Assembly: GCA_019637815.1 (NCBI GenBank)
Contig: JAHBUZ010000016.1
Span: forward strand, 1-64,000
Length of the DNA: 64,000 bases
DNA from: Chloroflexota bacterium
GTDB lineage: Bacteria; Chloroflexota; Limnocylindria; Limnocylindrales; CSP1-4
Reading direction: 5' to 3'
In this document: positions 31,835 through 42,892 of the stretch, piece by piece
Layout of the letters: every line of letters starts with the position of its first letter
Position numbering within the stretch: the stretch's first letter is position 1
Notes under the pieces: model-generated
Told to the model about the DNA's origin: nothing
Seen by the model: the letters and a program-made list of their open reading frames with translations, nothing else
Database searches by the model: none
Position numbers and translations under genes: made by a program

Positions 31835-34780
31835 GTGACGGAGCCCAAGCCGCCGCCGGACCCATCCGCCGCGATCGCCCAGCCGGCGGACGGGATCGCA
31901 TCCCGGTTCCGGGCGACCGCGTGTCGACATCCCTTCCGGCACTACCAGGAGCTGGCGCTCGACGCGACGACGCGTGCCCTCACCGCCGGGGACCGGCACC
32001 TGTACCTGACGATGCCACCCGGCAGCGGCAAGACGCTCCTGGGGCTGGAGGTCGGCCGGCGACTGGCTCGCCCGGTCGTGGCGCTGGCACCGACGAGTGC
32101 CATCCAGGCGCAGTGGGTGGCGCGGTGGCGCAGCACCTTCACACCCGCCACCGTGTCGGCCAGCGATGAGCCACGCCAGGTCGCGAGGCTGGGCCAGGAC
32201 ATCGGCGTGCTGGCGCTCACCTACCAGTCGATCGTGGTGCGGCAGCGGCCGGACGCCGACGAGCCCGACGAGCCCGAGGAGCCCGACGAGACGCACGGAC
32301 CCGCGACCGACGAGACGACCCCGGAGCGCCCGACGGACGCGCTCGATGGCATCCACGCGAATGGCCTCGCCATCATCGAGGCGCTCGCCGCTGCCGGTCC
32401 CATCACGCTCGTGCTGGACGAGTGCCACCACCTGCTGCGTCTCTGGGGTCGGGTGCTCCAGGTCGTCGTGGAGCGGCTGCATCCCGAGTCGGTCGTCATC
32501 GGTCTGACCGCGACGCCACCCGCCGAGCTGGGTGCCCGGGAGGCGGCCCTGGCCCGGGCGCTGTTCGGCGATGGCGCCGACTTCGAGGTCGTGACGCCGG
32601 CCGTGGTGCGGGACGGCTATCTCGCGCCGTACCAGGAGCTGGCGCTGCTCGTGGAGCCGCTGCCCGCGGAGCGGGCGTTCATCGATGCGGAGGCGGAGCG
32701 GTTCGCGCGACTGCGGGGCGACATCCAGGACGCCGGCTTCGCGACGACCTCGTTCCCGGCCTGGTTCGCGACGCGCTTCCTCGCCCGACGTTCGGCGGAG
32801 GGTGCGAGCGCCGGCTGGGAGGTGACCGAGCGGTCCGATCCACGGCTCGCCCTGGCGGCGCTCCGGCTCGCCTGGTCGCGGGGTGACCCACCACCCCACG
32901 GCGCGCATCTCCGGGAGCAGCATCGACGGGAGCCCGAGACGGCCGACTGGATCGCGCTCATCGACGCTTGGGTGCGAGAGATCCTCCGACCCAGCGCCGA
33001 GCCGGTCGATGCGGCGGCCATCGAGCACATCCGGGTGGCCCTGCCATCGGTCGGCCATCGCCTGACGCGCCACGGCATCGCGGCGATGGCATCGGTCACG
33101 GACCGGGTGCTGCGCGATTCGGCGGCCAAGCCCACGGCCGTGCTGCGCATCCTCGCCGCGGAGGAGGCGGCGCTCGGGGAGCGGCTGCGGGCGGTCGTGC
33201 TGTGTGACCTGGAACGCGCGAGCCTCGTCTCGGGTCGACTCCGGGGCGTGCTGGAGCCGGGTGCCGGGAGCGCGGCACTGATGCTCCGGACGCTCCTCGC
33301 GACGCCGAGCGGTCGCCGCCTCGATCCGGTGCTCGTGACGGGCCGCACGGTGGCGTGTGCCCGGGGCACCGCGAGCGCGCTCATCGCGTTCGCGAAGGCC
33401 ACCGACCCGGATGTGCATGCGATCCTGGCGAGCTTCGATCCGGTCAGCGCGACGGGGACCGGGGAGGGCACCTCGTGGGATGACGCGGTCCGCATCGAGG
33501 TCGCCCACCCGGCATGGACGTCACGGACCTGGGTGCCGTTCCTGACCCGCTTCCTCGAGTCGGGTGGCACGCGCTGCCTCGTGGGCACGCGCGGGCTCCT
33601 GGGGGAAGGGTGGGACTGCCCGGCCGTCAACGTCCTGGTGGACCTGGGCTCGGCGTCGACCCGGGTCGCGACCCACCAGGTCCGGGGCCGGAGCCTGCGG
33701 CTCGATCCCGGTGACCCGACCAAGGTCGCCGACAACTGGGACGTCGTGTGCGTCTCACCGGGCCACGAGCGGGGTGCCGACGACTACGCCCGCTTCGTGC
33801 GCCGACACGCGGACTACTTCGCGCTCGACGAGGACGGTGAGGTGACGTCCGGGGTCGCGCATGTCGACGCGTCGCTGTCGCCGTTCGGCCCTCCGGATGC
33901 GGCGGCGTTCCCCGGGGTCGCCGCCCGGATGCTGGCACGGCCCACGGAGCGTGCGACCGTCCGCGACTCGTGGCGCATCGGTGAGCCGTATCGGGATGTC
34001 GCCGTGCCCACGCTCCGGGTGCGTGCCGCGCGGTCCCCGGGGTTGCCGGCCCGAGATCGGTGGCGAGGTGACGGATCGATCGGTCGCGCCGCAGGCGCCG
34101 ACCCACGGGCGGTGCTCGGCCTCGGGGCCGCGGGCGCGGTGACGGCGATGGGTGTCGGACAGCTCGCGAGCCTGGCGGTGCCGGGTGCCCTGCTCGGGAT
34201 GGTGCTGCTCGTCCTGGCGGGTGCCTGGTCGGTGGTGACGACCCGTCGCGCGCTCGCTGCGCTCGGACCGGGTGACACCCTCGGGGACATCGGGAGGGCC
34301 GTGGCGGACGCGCTCGCGGCCACCGGCTCGATCGACGCCCGGCATCGGGCCGCCTCGGTGCGGGTCGTGCCCCAGCCCGACGGCTATCACCGATGCCTGC
34401 TCGCCGATGCCAGCGAGGCCGATGCGGGTCGCTTCGCCGAGGCGCTCGAGCAGACGCTCGAACCGATCTGGGATCCGCGCTGGATGGTGCCGAGGCGGAT
34501 CCTCGACGAACGCGCCACGACCCGCGTCGCCACCGCCGCGCTTGCGGGCATCCTGACCGGTGGTCGCGCACCCGGCCGGGTGATCCATCACGCGGTGCCG
34601 GACATCCTGGCGCGGCGCAAGGACCAGGTCGCCGCGTTCGAGACGGCATGGGCATGCTGGGTGAGCCCGGGCGCTCGGGCCGTGCGGGCCACCGATCCGG
34701 CCGGCGTCGCGATCCTCGCGGCCCATCGCGGGGAGGACCCGTTCCGTATCGAGACACAGCTCCGGACCCTCTGGACCTGA
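31835..34780 (+). CDS. Superfamily II DEAD/DEAH-like helicase with hydrophobic C-terminal region
   Basis: This 981-residue ATP-dependent helicase-like protein has Walker A MPPGSGKTLLGLEVGR (P-loop 61-67), Walker B LVLDECHHL (DECH, 195-198), and later helicase motifs VGTRGLLGEGWDCPAVNVLV and THQVRGRSLRL (about 613). Residues about 760-808 are strongly hydrophobic (LASLAVPGALLGMVLLVLAG), suggesting one or two membrane segments, which is unusual for a helicase. A globular C-terminal domain of about 170 residues follows. It is divergent from a MarR-like regulator. Start GTG 31835 is chosen by spacing. The function is uncertain. Confidence 0.8.
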   Translation: MTEPKPPPDPSAAIAQPADGIASRFRATACRHPFRHYQELALDATTRALTAGDRHLYLTMPPGSGKTLLGLEVGRRLARPVVALAPTSAIQAQWVARWRSTFTPATVSASDEPRQVARLGQDIGVLALTYQSIVVRQRPDADEPDEPEEPDETHGPATDETTPERPTDALDGIHANGLAIIEALAAAGPITLVLDECHHLLRLWGRVLQVVVERLHPESVVIGLTATPPAELGAREAALARALFGDGADFEVVTPAVVRDGYLAPYQELALLVEPLPAERAFIDAEAERFARLRGDIQDAGFATTSFPAWFATRFLARRSAEGASAGWEVTERSDPRLALAALRLAWSRGDPPPHGAHLREQHRREPETADWIALIDAWVREILRPSAEPVDAAAIEHIRVALPSVGHRLTRHGIAAMASVTDRVLRDSAAKPTAVLRILAAEEAALGERLRAVVLCDLERASLVSGRLRGVLEPGAGSAALMLRTLLATPSGRRLDPVLVTGRTVACARGTASALIAFAKATDPDVHAILASFDPVSATGTGEGTSWDDAVRIEVAHPAWTSRTWVPFLTRFLESGGTRCLVGTRGLLGEGWDCPAVNVLVDLGSASTRVATHQVRGRSLRLDPGDPTKVADNWDVVCVSPGHERGADDYARFVRRHADYFALDEDGEVTSGVAHVDASLSPFGPPDAAAFPGVAARMLARPTERATVRDSWRIGEPYRDVAVPTLRVRAARSPGLPARDRWRGDGSIGRAAGADPRAVLGLGAAGAVTAMGVGQLASLAVPGALLGMVLLVLAGAWSVVTTRRALAALGPGDTLGDIGRAVADALAATGSIDARHRAASVRVVPQPDGYHRCLLADASEADAGRFAEALEQTLEPIWDPRWMVPRRILDERATTRVATAALAGILTGGRAPGRVIHHAVPDILARRKDQVAAFETAWACWVSPGARAVRATDPAGVAILAAHRGEDPFRIETQLRTLWT

Positions 34781-34875
34781 CAGCGGATCGAGGGTGACCG
34801 CGTACCTGCGTGCGCCTTGGGGTCGCCGCGCGCCGGGAGCCCGCTCGGGGAGCAGGTGACCCGCGCGGGCTCGGC

Positions 34876-34904
34876 TTGCGGACTCTCGCGTCCCCGCCTA
34901 GACT
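34876..34904 (+). promoter_or_regulatory. Promoter of the trp operon
   Basis: TTGCGG (34876-34881), a 17-base spacer and TAGACT (34899-34904). Transcription would start near 34911, just before the basal stem of the T-box leader. The 95 bases between the helicase stop and this promoter hold nothing recognisable. Confidence 0.8.
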
Positions 34905-34910
34905 CGGCGA

Positions 34911-35185
34911 TCTGGACCCCACGGGTGATGACCCGGGAGGAGTACCCGACGCCACGCGGCCTGCCGCGTGGGCCCCTCGTCACAGAGAGCCGGCGGCGCT
35001 GCGAGCCCGGCACGAGGACGGCGGTGAATGGACCCGCGAGCCGGCGGGGTCCGGGTGAGTGCAGCGTCGGCCACGTGCCCGTCGCTGAAGACGGGTGGCA
35101 CCGCGGGAGGACCGACCTTCCGTCCCGGCTGATGGTCGGCAGCGAACGGTCGGAGCCCAGGCAGCCAGGAGCCCAGCGGAGTCCC
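34911..35185 (+). ncRNA. T-box leader (tryptophan specifier) of the trp operon
   Basis: A T-box riboswitch senses uncharged tRNA-Trp. Stem I is closed by GGACCCC (34914-34920) and GGGGTCC (35046-35052). GGAGGAGTAC (34936-34945) and CAGAGAGCCGG (34983-34993) are the conserved stem I elements. The specifier is UGG, at 35029-35031 in GTGAATGGACC, next to CGGGT/ACCCG pairing (34922-34926 with 35032-35036). The T-box sequence TGGCACCGCG lies at 35096-35105 in the antiterminator/antisequestrator, pairing with the tRNA acceptor end. No T-run precedes GTG 35186, so control may be translational by hiding the CGGAG site near 35178. The mode is inferred. Confidence 0.92.
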
Positions 35186-36240
35186 GTGACCCACACCCCC
35201 GCCGAGTCGGATATCGCGCACCAGGCGCTCGCCATCGTGGCGCGCGGTGAGCCGCTGTCCCGTGAGCAGTCCCGGACCTTCATGGCCGCTGTGCTGGATG
35301 GCGATGTCACGCCCGCGCAGCTGGCCGGCGTGCTCCTCGCGATCCGGGTGCGCACCGAGACGACCGACGAGCTGGCGGGCTTCGTGGAGGCGATGCGCTC
35401 GCGGGTGCTCGTGGTGGACGCGCCGGCGGGCGCCATCGACACCTGTGGCACGGGCGGCGACGTGCGGGGCACGTTCAACATCTCCACCGCGACCTCGGTC
35501 GTGACGGCGGCCGCGGGGGTGCCGGTCGCCAAGCACGGCAACCGCGCGGTGAGCTCGCAGAGCGGCAGCTCGGACGCGATCGCGGCGCTCGGCCTGACCG
35601 TGGAGCAGACGACCGACGCGGCCGAGGCATCCCTGCGCGAGACGGGCTACGCGTATCTCCACGCACCCGCGTTCCATCCCGGCATGCGCCACGCGGGACC
35701 CGTGCGTCGGGAGCTCGCGGTGCGCACCGCGTTCAACCTGTGTGGCCCCATGGCCAACCCGGCGCTCGTGTCGCGACAGCTCATGGGCGTGCCGGACGCG
35801 GTATCCGCGGAGCGGGTCGCCAACGTGCTCCACGCCATCGGCATCGAGCGGGCCTTCGTGGTCCATGGTGACGGGGTCGATGAGCTGCCCCTCGATGACT
35901 CGGGCATCGTGCGCGAGGTCACGCCCGAGGGTGTCCGCACCTGGGGCGTGCGCGCCGCCGACGCCGGTCTGCGCCACGCCGAGACCACGCAGCTCATCGG
36001 TGGGGATGGCGCCACGAACGCGGCCATCATCCGGGCCATCCTCGAGGGCGCCGAATCGGGACCGCGTCGCGACGTGGTGATCCTCAACGCCGCCGCCGCG
36101 CTCGTCGTCGCAGGACGCGCGGACACGCTCCCGCAGGGTGCCGAGCTCGCTGCGTCCACCATCGACTCCGGCGCCGCCGGCGAGCTGCTGTCCCGACTCC
36201 AGGCGCGCGCCTGGATCCCCGTGCCCGAGGAGGGTGCCCC

Positions 36241-36244
<4 letters not shown>
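35186..36244 (+). CDS. trpD: Anthranilate phosphoribosyltransferase
   Basis: This 352-residue enzyme adds phosphoribose from PRPP to anthranilate. It has the PRPP-binding glycine-rich loop DTCGTGGDVRGTFNISTATS, VPVAKHGNRAVSSQSGSSD and the anthranilate tunnel AFHPGMRHAGPVRRELAVRT. GTG 35186 is chosen because homology starts near ALAIVARGEPLS and the T-box leader fills the longer open frame. First gene of the operon trpD-trpCFB-trpA-SIS; trpE and trpG are not in the window. It overlaps trpCFB by four bases. Confidence 0.96.
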
Positions 36245-39209
<2,965 letters not shown>

Positions 39210-39213
<4 letters not shown>

Positions 39214-40073
39214 GCGGCGCGGCCGTGGCGCAGGCGATCGCTTCGGTGCCGCACACGAACGACACGCCCGGCGCGCATCGGATCGCCTCGGCGTTCCGGG
39301 CAGCGGCGGAGGACGGCCGCGCGGCGCTCATCCCGTACGTCGTGGCGGGCTATCCGGACGTCGAGACCAGCGTCGCGGTGGCCTGTGCCGCGATCGATTC
39401 GGGCGCCGACCTGCTGGAGGTGGGTCTTCCGTACTCCGATCCGCTCGCGGACGGGGCGACCAACCAGCGGGCATCCCAGGCGGCGCTCCGGGCCGGCATC
39501 ACGTTCGAGGGCTCGCTGGCGCTCGTGGCGCGCATCAGCGCCGCACGCCCGGGCGTGCCCATCGTGACGATGGGCTATGCCAACCAGCTCATCAGCGGTG
39601 GGGACGGTCGGGAACGGGCGCAGGCGCTGGCACGCGCCGGTGTCGCGGGCACCATCGTGGTGGACCTGACGCCTGATGAGGGGGCACCGTTCGAGTCGGC
39701 GGCCGTCGAGGCCGGCATCAGCGTCGTGTACCTCGTGGCACCGACCACGTCAGCCGCTCGTCGGGCGGCGGTCGCGGCCCGCAGCGGTGGCTTCCTGTAC
39801 TGCGTGTCCCTGGTCGGGGTGACCGGTGCGCGCACCGCGTTGCCGGCGAGCGTCGCGAGGCTGGTCGCGGACGTCAAGGCGGTCTCCCCGGTGCCGGTCG
39901 CCGTCGGCTTCGGCGTCTCGAAGGCAGCGCACGCGCAGGTCATCGCCCGCGCCGGCGCGGATGGCGTGGTCGTGGGGTCCGCCCTGGTCGCGGCGCTGGG
40001 CCCGGACGGCACCGATGTCGGTCGGTTGGCGGCGCTCGTCGCATCGCTCCGCGAGGGCACGCGCCGACCATGA
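39210..40073 (+). CDS. trpA: Tryptophan synthase alpha subunit
   Basis: This 287-residue TIM-barrel enzyme releases indole from indole-3-glycerol phosphate and passes it to the beta subunit. Catalytic Glu is in LLEVGLPYSDPLADG, catalytic Asp in the same stretch (SDPLADGATNQRAS). YLVAPTTSAARR, LYCVSLVGVTGAR, VAVGFGVSKAAHA and DGVVVGSAL are the phosphate-binding loops. ATG 39210 overlaps the trpCFB stop by four bases. Its partner is the C-terminal domain of the fusion protein, so the alpha-beta complex would carry two further enzymes. Confidence 0.96.
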
Positions 40074-40669
40074 GCGACCCAGGGCCGACGGCACCCGACC
40101 CCGGGGCCGTGGCGCCGCGGGACGACGCGCTCCTCCGGCAGGCCGCAGCGGAGCTGGCGGACGTCGCCGGGCACCTGGACCCCGACGCGCTGGACCCCGT
40201 GGTCGAGGCGATCGTGCAGGCACGCCGGGTGATGCTCTACGGCTGCGGGCGTGAGGGGCTCATGATGCGCGCGCTCGCGATGCGTCTCCACCACTTGGGT
40301 CGCAGCGTGTGCATGCAGGGCGACATGACCGCGTTCCCGCTGGCGGCAGGTGACCTGTTCCTGTGCGCTGCCGGCCCGGGTGCGCTCGCGACGGCCACGG
40401 CACTGTGCGGGGTGGCGCGGGATGCGGGTGCGCGGGTGCTGGTCGTGACGGCCGAGCCGTCCGGCGAGACCGCGCGCCTGGCGCATGACCTGCTGGTCAT
40501 CCCGGCACAGACGATGGCCCGTGACATGGGCGGCCCATCCGTGCTGCCGATGGGCTCGCTGTTCGAGGCGGCGATGCTCCTGGTGTCGGAGGTCCTGGTG
40601 CTCCGGCTGCGCGATGTCCTGGGTGAGACGCCCGAGACGATGCGTGCCCGCCACACGAACATGGAGTGA
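40070..40669 (+). CDS. SIS-domain protein, 6-phospho-3-hexuloisomerase-like
   Basis: This 199-residue SIS (sugar isomerase) domain protein is similar in size and ending to HxlB (RHTNLE-type tail, here RARHTNME). The domain has VMLYGCGREGLMMRALAMRL, AAGDLFLCAAGPGALATATA and VTAEPSGETARLAHDLLVIP, with the phosphosugar-binding loops. It overlaps trpA by four bases and is the last gene of the trp operon, an unexpected partner. HxlB-type isomerases make fructose 6-phosphate in the ribulose monophosphate pathway; no HxlA gene is seen here. Confidence 0.8.
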   Translation: MSDPGPTAPDPGAVAPRDDALLRQAAAELADVAGHLDPDALDPVVEAIVQARRVMLYGCGREGLMMRALAMRLHHLGRSVCMQGDMTAFPLAAGDLFLCAAGPGALATATALCGVARDAGARVLVVTAEPSGETARLAHDLLVIPAQTMARDMGGPSVLPMGSLFEAAMLLVSEVLVLRLRDVLGETPETMRARHTNME

Positions 40670-40706
40670 GTCCGCACACCGACCGACGGCGTGTCCGACC
40701 CCAGGC

Positions 40707-41636
40707 TCAGCCCTTGGTGGCGCCCGCGGCCATCCCCTTGATGAGGTACTTCTCCAGCAGGACGCCCACCACCAGCAGGGGCAGCACGGACGCGAACGAG
40801 ATGGCGGCCATGGTCCACCACGAGATGCCCTGGCTCCCGGTCTGGCTGGCCACCATCACCGGCAGGGTCCGGGAGCCGCTGGACGTGATGAGCGCCGAGA
40901 AGAAGTACTCGTTCCAGGTGAGCACCAGCGACAGCACGAAGGCCGCGACCATGCCCGGCAGCGCGATGGGCAGGATGATCCGGAAGAACGCGCCCCAGAC
41001 CCCCTGGCCATCCACCAGGGCGGCCTCCTCCAGCTCCGGCGGGATGGACTGGAACTGGTCACGCATGATCCAGATGACGATGGGCAGCACGATGAGCGTG
41101 TACAGCAGGATGAGGCCCAGGTGCGTGTCCAACAGGCCCAGCTGCTTGTAGAGCACCAGGAACGGCAGCGCGAGCACCACCGGCGGCAGGATGAGCTGGC
41201 TGATGAAGAAGAACGAGATGTCCTGGTTGCGCATGAACAGGAAGCGATACCCGAAGCGCGACAGGCCATAGCCGGTCATCGACCCCAGGGCCACCGCCAG
41301 GAAGGAGGCCGTGAACGACACGAGCAGCGTGTTGCTGAAGCGGCTCAGGAACTCGTCACGGGGGGTGCTCGCCGCCCCGATGGTGTCCGGTGACAGGCCC
41401 AGCGAACGCCAGCCCAGCCAGGCGGGCTCGAAGTCCAGGAACGGGATGAGGGCGCCCTGCATCACGTCCGGCGCGGTCTTGAAGCTGGTCGTGAAGGTCC
41501 AGTAGATGGGGAACAGGGCCACGAGCGTCCAGCCGATGAGGACGAGATAGATGACCGCTCGACTGGTCCACCAACGCGCGCGATAGGCGCGGTCCGCATC
41601 GGTGTCGCGCATGATGGCCTGGCTCGTGTCGCTCAT
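40707..41636 (-). CDS. Sugar ABC transporter permease, MalG type
   Basis: This 309-residue permease of the carbohydrate uptake CUT1 family has six transmembrane segments and a cytoplasmic EAA-type loop, PPELEEAALVDGQGVWGAFF, contacting an ATPase. A long periplasmic N-terminal loop follows the first helix. It overlaps the MalF-type gene by four bases. The operon order from the promoter is binding protein, MalF type, MalG type. The ATP-binding subunit is not in the cluster; a shared MsmK/UgpC-like ATPase elsewhere would be needed. Its end lies 37 bases from the convergent trp operon. Confidence 0.93.
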   Translation of the reverse strand: MSDTSQAIMRDTDADRAYRARWWTSRAVIYLVLIGWTLVALFPIYWTFTTSFKTAPDVMQGALIPFLDFEPAWLGWRSLGLSPDTIGAASTPRDEFLSRFSNTLLVSFTASFLAVALGSMTGYGLSRFGYRFLFMRNQDISFFFISQLILPPVVLALPFLVLYKQLGLLDTHLGLILLYTLIVLPIVIWIMRDQFQSIPPELEEAALVDGQGVWGAFFRIILPIALPGMVAAFVLSLVLTWNEYFFSALITSSGSRTLPVMVASQTGSQGISWWTMAAISFASVLPLLVVGVLLEKYLIKGMAAGATKG

Positions 41637-42739
41637 CCGTAGGGCCTCAAGCGCCGACCCAGGGGTCGCAGCAGGACCGTCAGCACGACCACGATGAGCA
41701 CGAGATAGAACACGGCGAGCAGGGTGCCGTAGCCCACGTTGGACCGGTCACGGTACTCCCGGTAGATGAAGCTGGTGACCGTGTCCGTGGCGCCACCCGG
41801 GCCACCGGACGTGATGTTGATGACCAGGTCCGCGAGCTTGAGCTTGAAGATGATGCGCACGATGAGCGCGGTGAGCGTCACCGGCAGCATGAGCGGGAAG
41901 ACGATGCGCCAGAACGTCTGCCAGGCGGTCGCCCCATCGACCCGGGCGGCTTCGACCACCTCGTGGGAGAGCGCCTGGAGCCCGGCGAGGAGCATGATCA
42001 TCATGAACGGGATGAAGATCCAGGCGTCGATGACCATCATCGTCACCTTGGCCAGCTCGTTGGACGCGAAGAACGCGGGGCTGTCCCAGCCGAGGGCACG
42101 CGCGAGCTGGGGCACGGGACCGAAGCGGAACTCCAGCATCGACTTGCCGATCATCCAGGACACCGCGACCGGTGACAGCATCAGCGGCAGCAGGAACGCG
42201 ACGCGGAAGAAGCGGCGCGCCCGGATCTGGGCGTTGAGCAGCAGCGCGAGCCCGAACGCGACCGCGATCTCCACTACGACCGCGAGCACGTACCAGACCA
42301 TGTTGCCCAGCGCGTTCCAGTAGAACCGATCGTTGAGCATCCGCTCGATGTTGCCGAGGCCCGCGAACCGCGGCCCGTCCCGGGATGACAGGTTCCAGTC
42401 GGAGAACGCGATGGCGATGCCCAGGATCAGCGGGATGACCGTGAGCGAGACCACGAGCAGCGCCGAGGGCAGCACGAACAGGATCCGCTTGCCCTGTTCG
42501 CCGCGGATGAGCACCTGACCCACGCACAGGCACACGGCCCAGACGACCCACGCGATCGCCGTGGGCTGCCAGTCCCGGAAGCCCAGCGCGACGATGCCCA
42601 GGGCATCGAGCGCCTGGAGGCCCAGGACGACCACGAGGATCGCGAAGGATCCCCGGGTGAGGATCCGGCCCGCACGCCGACGGGTCGCCGAGATGCTCTC
42701 GTCGGTGACGACGTGGATGAGGTCGCCGCTACTGGTCAT
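41633..42739 (-). CDS. Sugar ABC transporter permease, MalF type
   Basis: This 368-residue CUT1-family permease has about eight hydrophobic segments and the EAA loop HEVVEAARVDGATAWQTFWRI with its conserved EAA-x-x-DGA. The ATG at 42739 (MTSSGDLIHVV) is preferred over a longer open frame to 42826. It is preceded by the gap of 153 bases with a perfect hairpin after the binding-protein gene. It pairs with the MalG-type permease to form the membrane channel. The sugar is unknown, but the divergent FucU gene suggests a deoxyhexose or related sugar. Confidence 0.92.
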   Translation of the reverse strand: MTSSGDLIHVVTDESISATRRRAGRILTRGSFAILVVVLGLQALDALGIVALGFRDWQPTAIAWVVWAVCLCVGQVLIRGEQGKRILFVLPSALLVVSLTVIPLILGIAIAFSDWNLSSRDGPRFAGLGNIERMLNDRFYWNALGNMVWYVLAVVVEIAVAFGLALLLNAQIRARRFFRVAFLLPLMLSPVAVSWMIGKSMLEFRFGPVPQLARALGWDSPAFFASNELAKVTMMVIDAWIFIPFMMIMLLAGLQALSHEVVEAARVDGATAWQTFWRIVFPLMLPVTLTALIVRIIFKLKLADLVINITSGGPGGATDTVTSFIYREYRDRSNVGYGTLLAVFYLVLIVVVLTVLLRPLGRRLRPYG

Positions 42740-42802
42740 GGGTGGATCCCCGGACGGTGGGACCAGGCGCCGGGCGAGACCGCCCGACGCGTGGGACACA
42801 GG

Positions 42803-42831
42803 ATGGGGTGCGCGGAGGCCGCGCACCCCAT
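42803..42831 (-). terminator. Hairpin between binding-protein and permease genes
   Basis: ATGGGGTGCGCG (42803-42814) pairs perfectly with CGCGCACCCCAT (42820-42831) around a five-base loop. It lies in the 153-base gap between the binding-protein stop and the permease start. No T-run follows, so it more likely stabilises or attenuates the mRNA, favouring higher binding-protein level, as in many ABC operons. Confidence 0.7.
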
Positions 42832-42892
42832 GTGCTGGTCAGGACCCTCGGGTCGGTGGGCGCGCCGGTCCGTCCGGACACGCCCGACCCCA

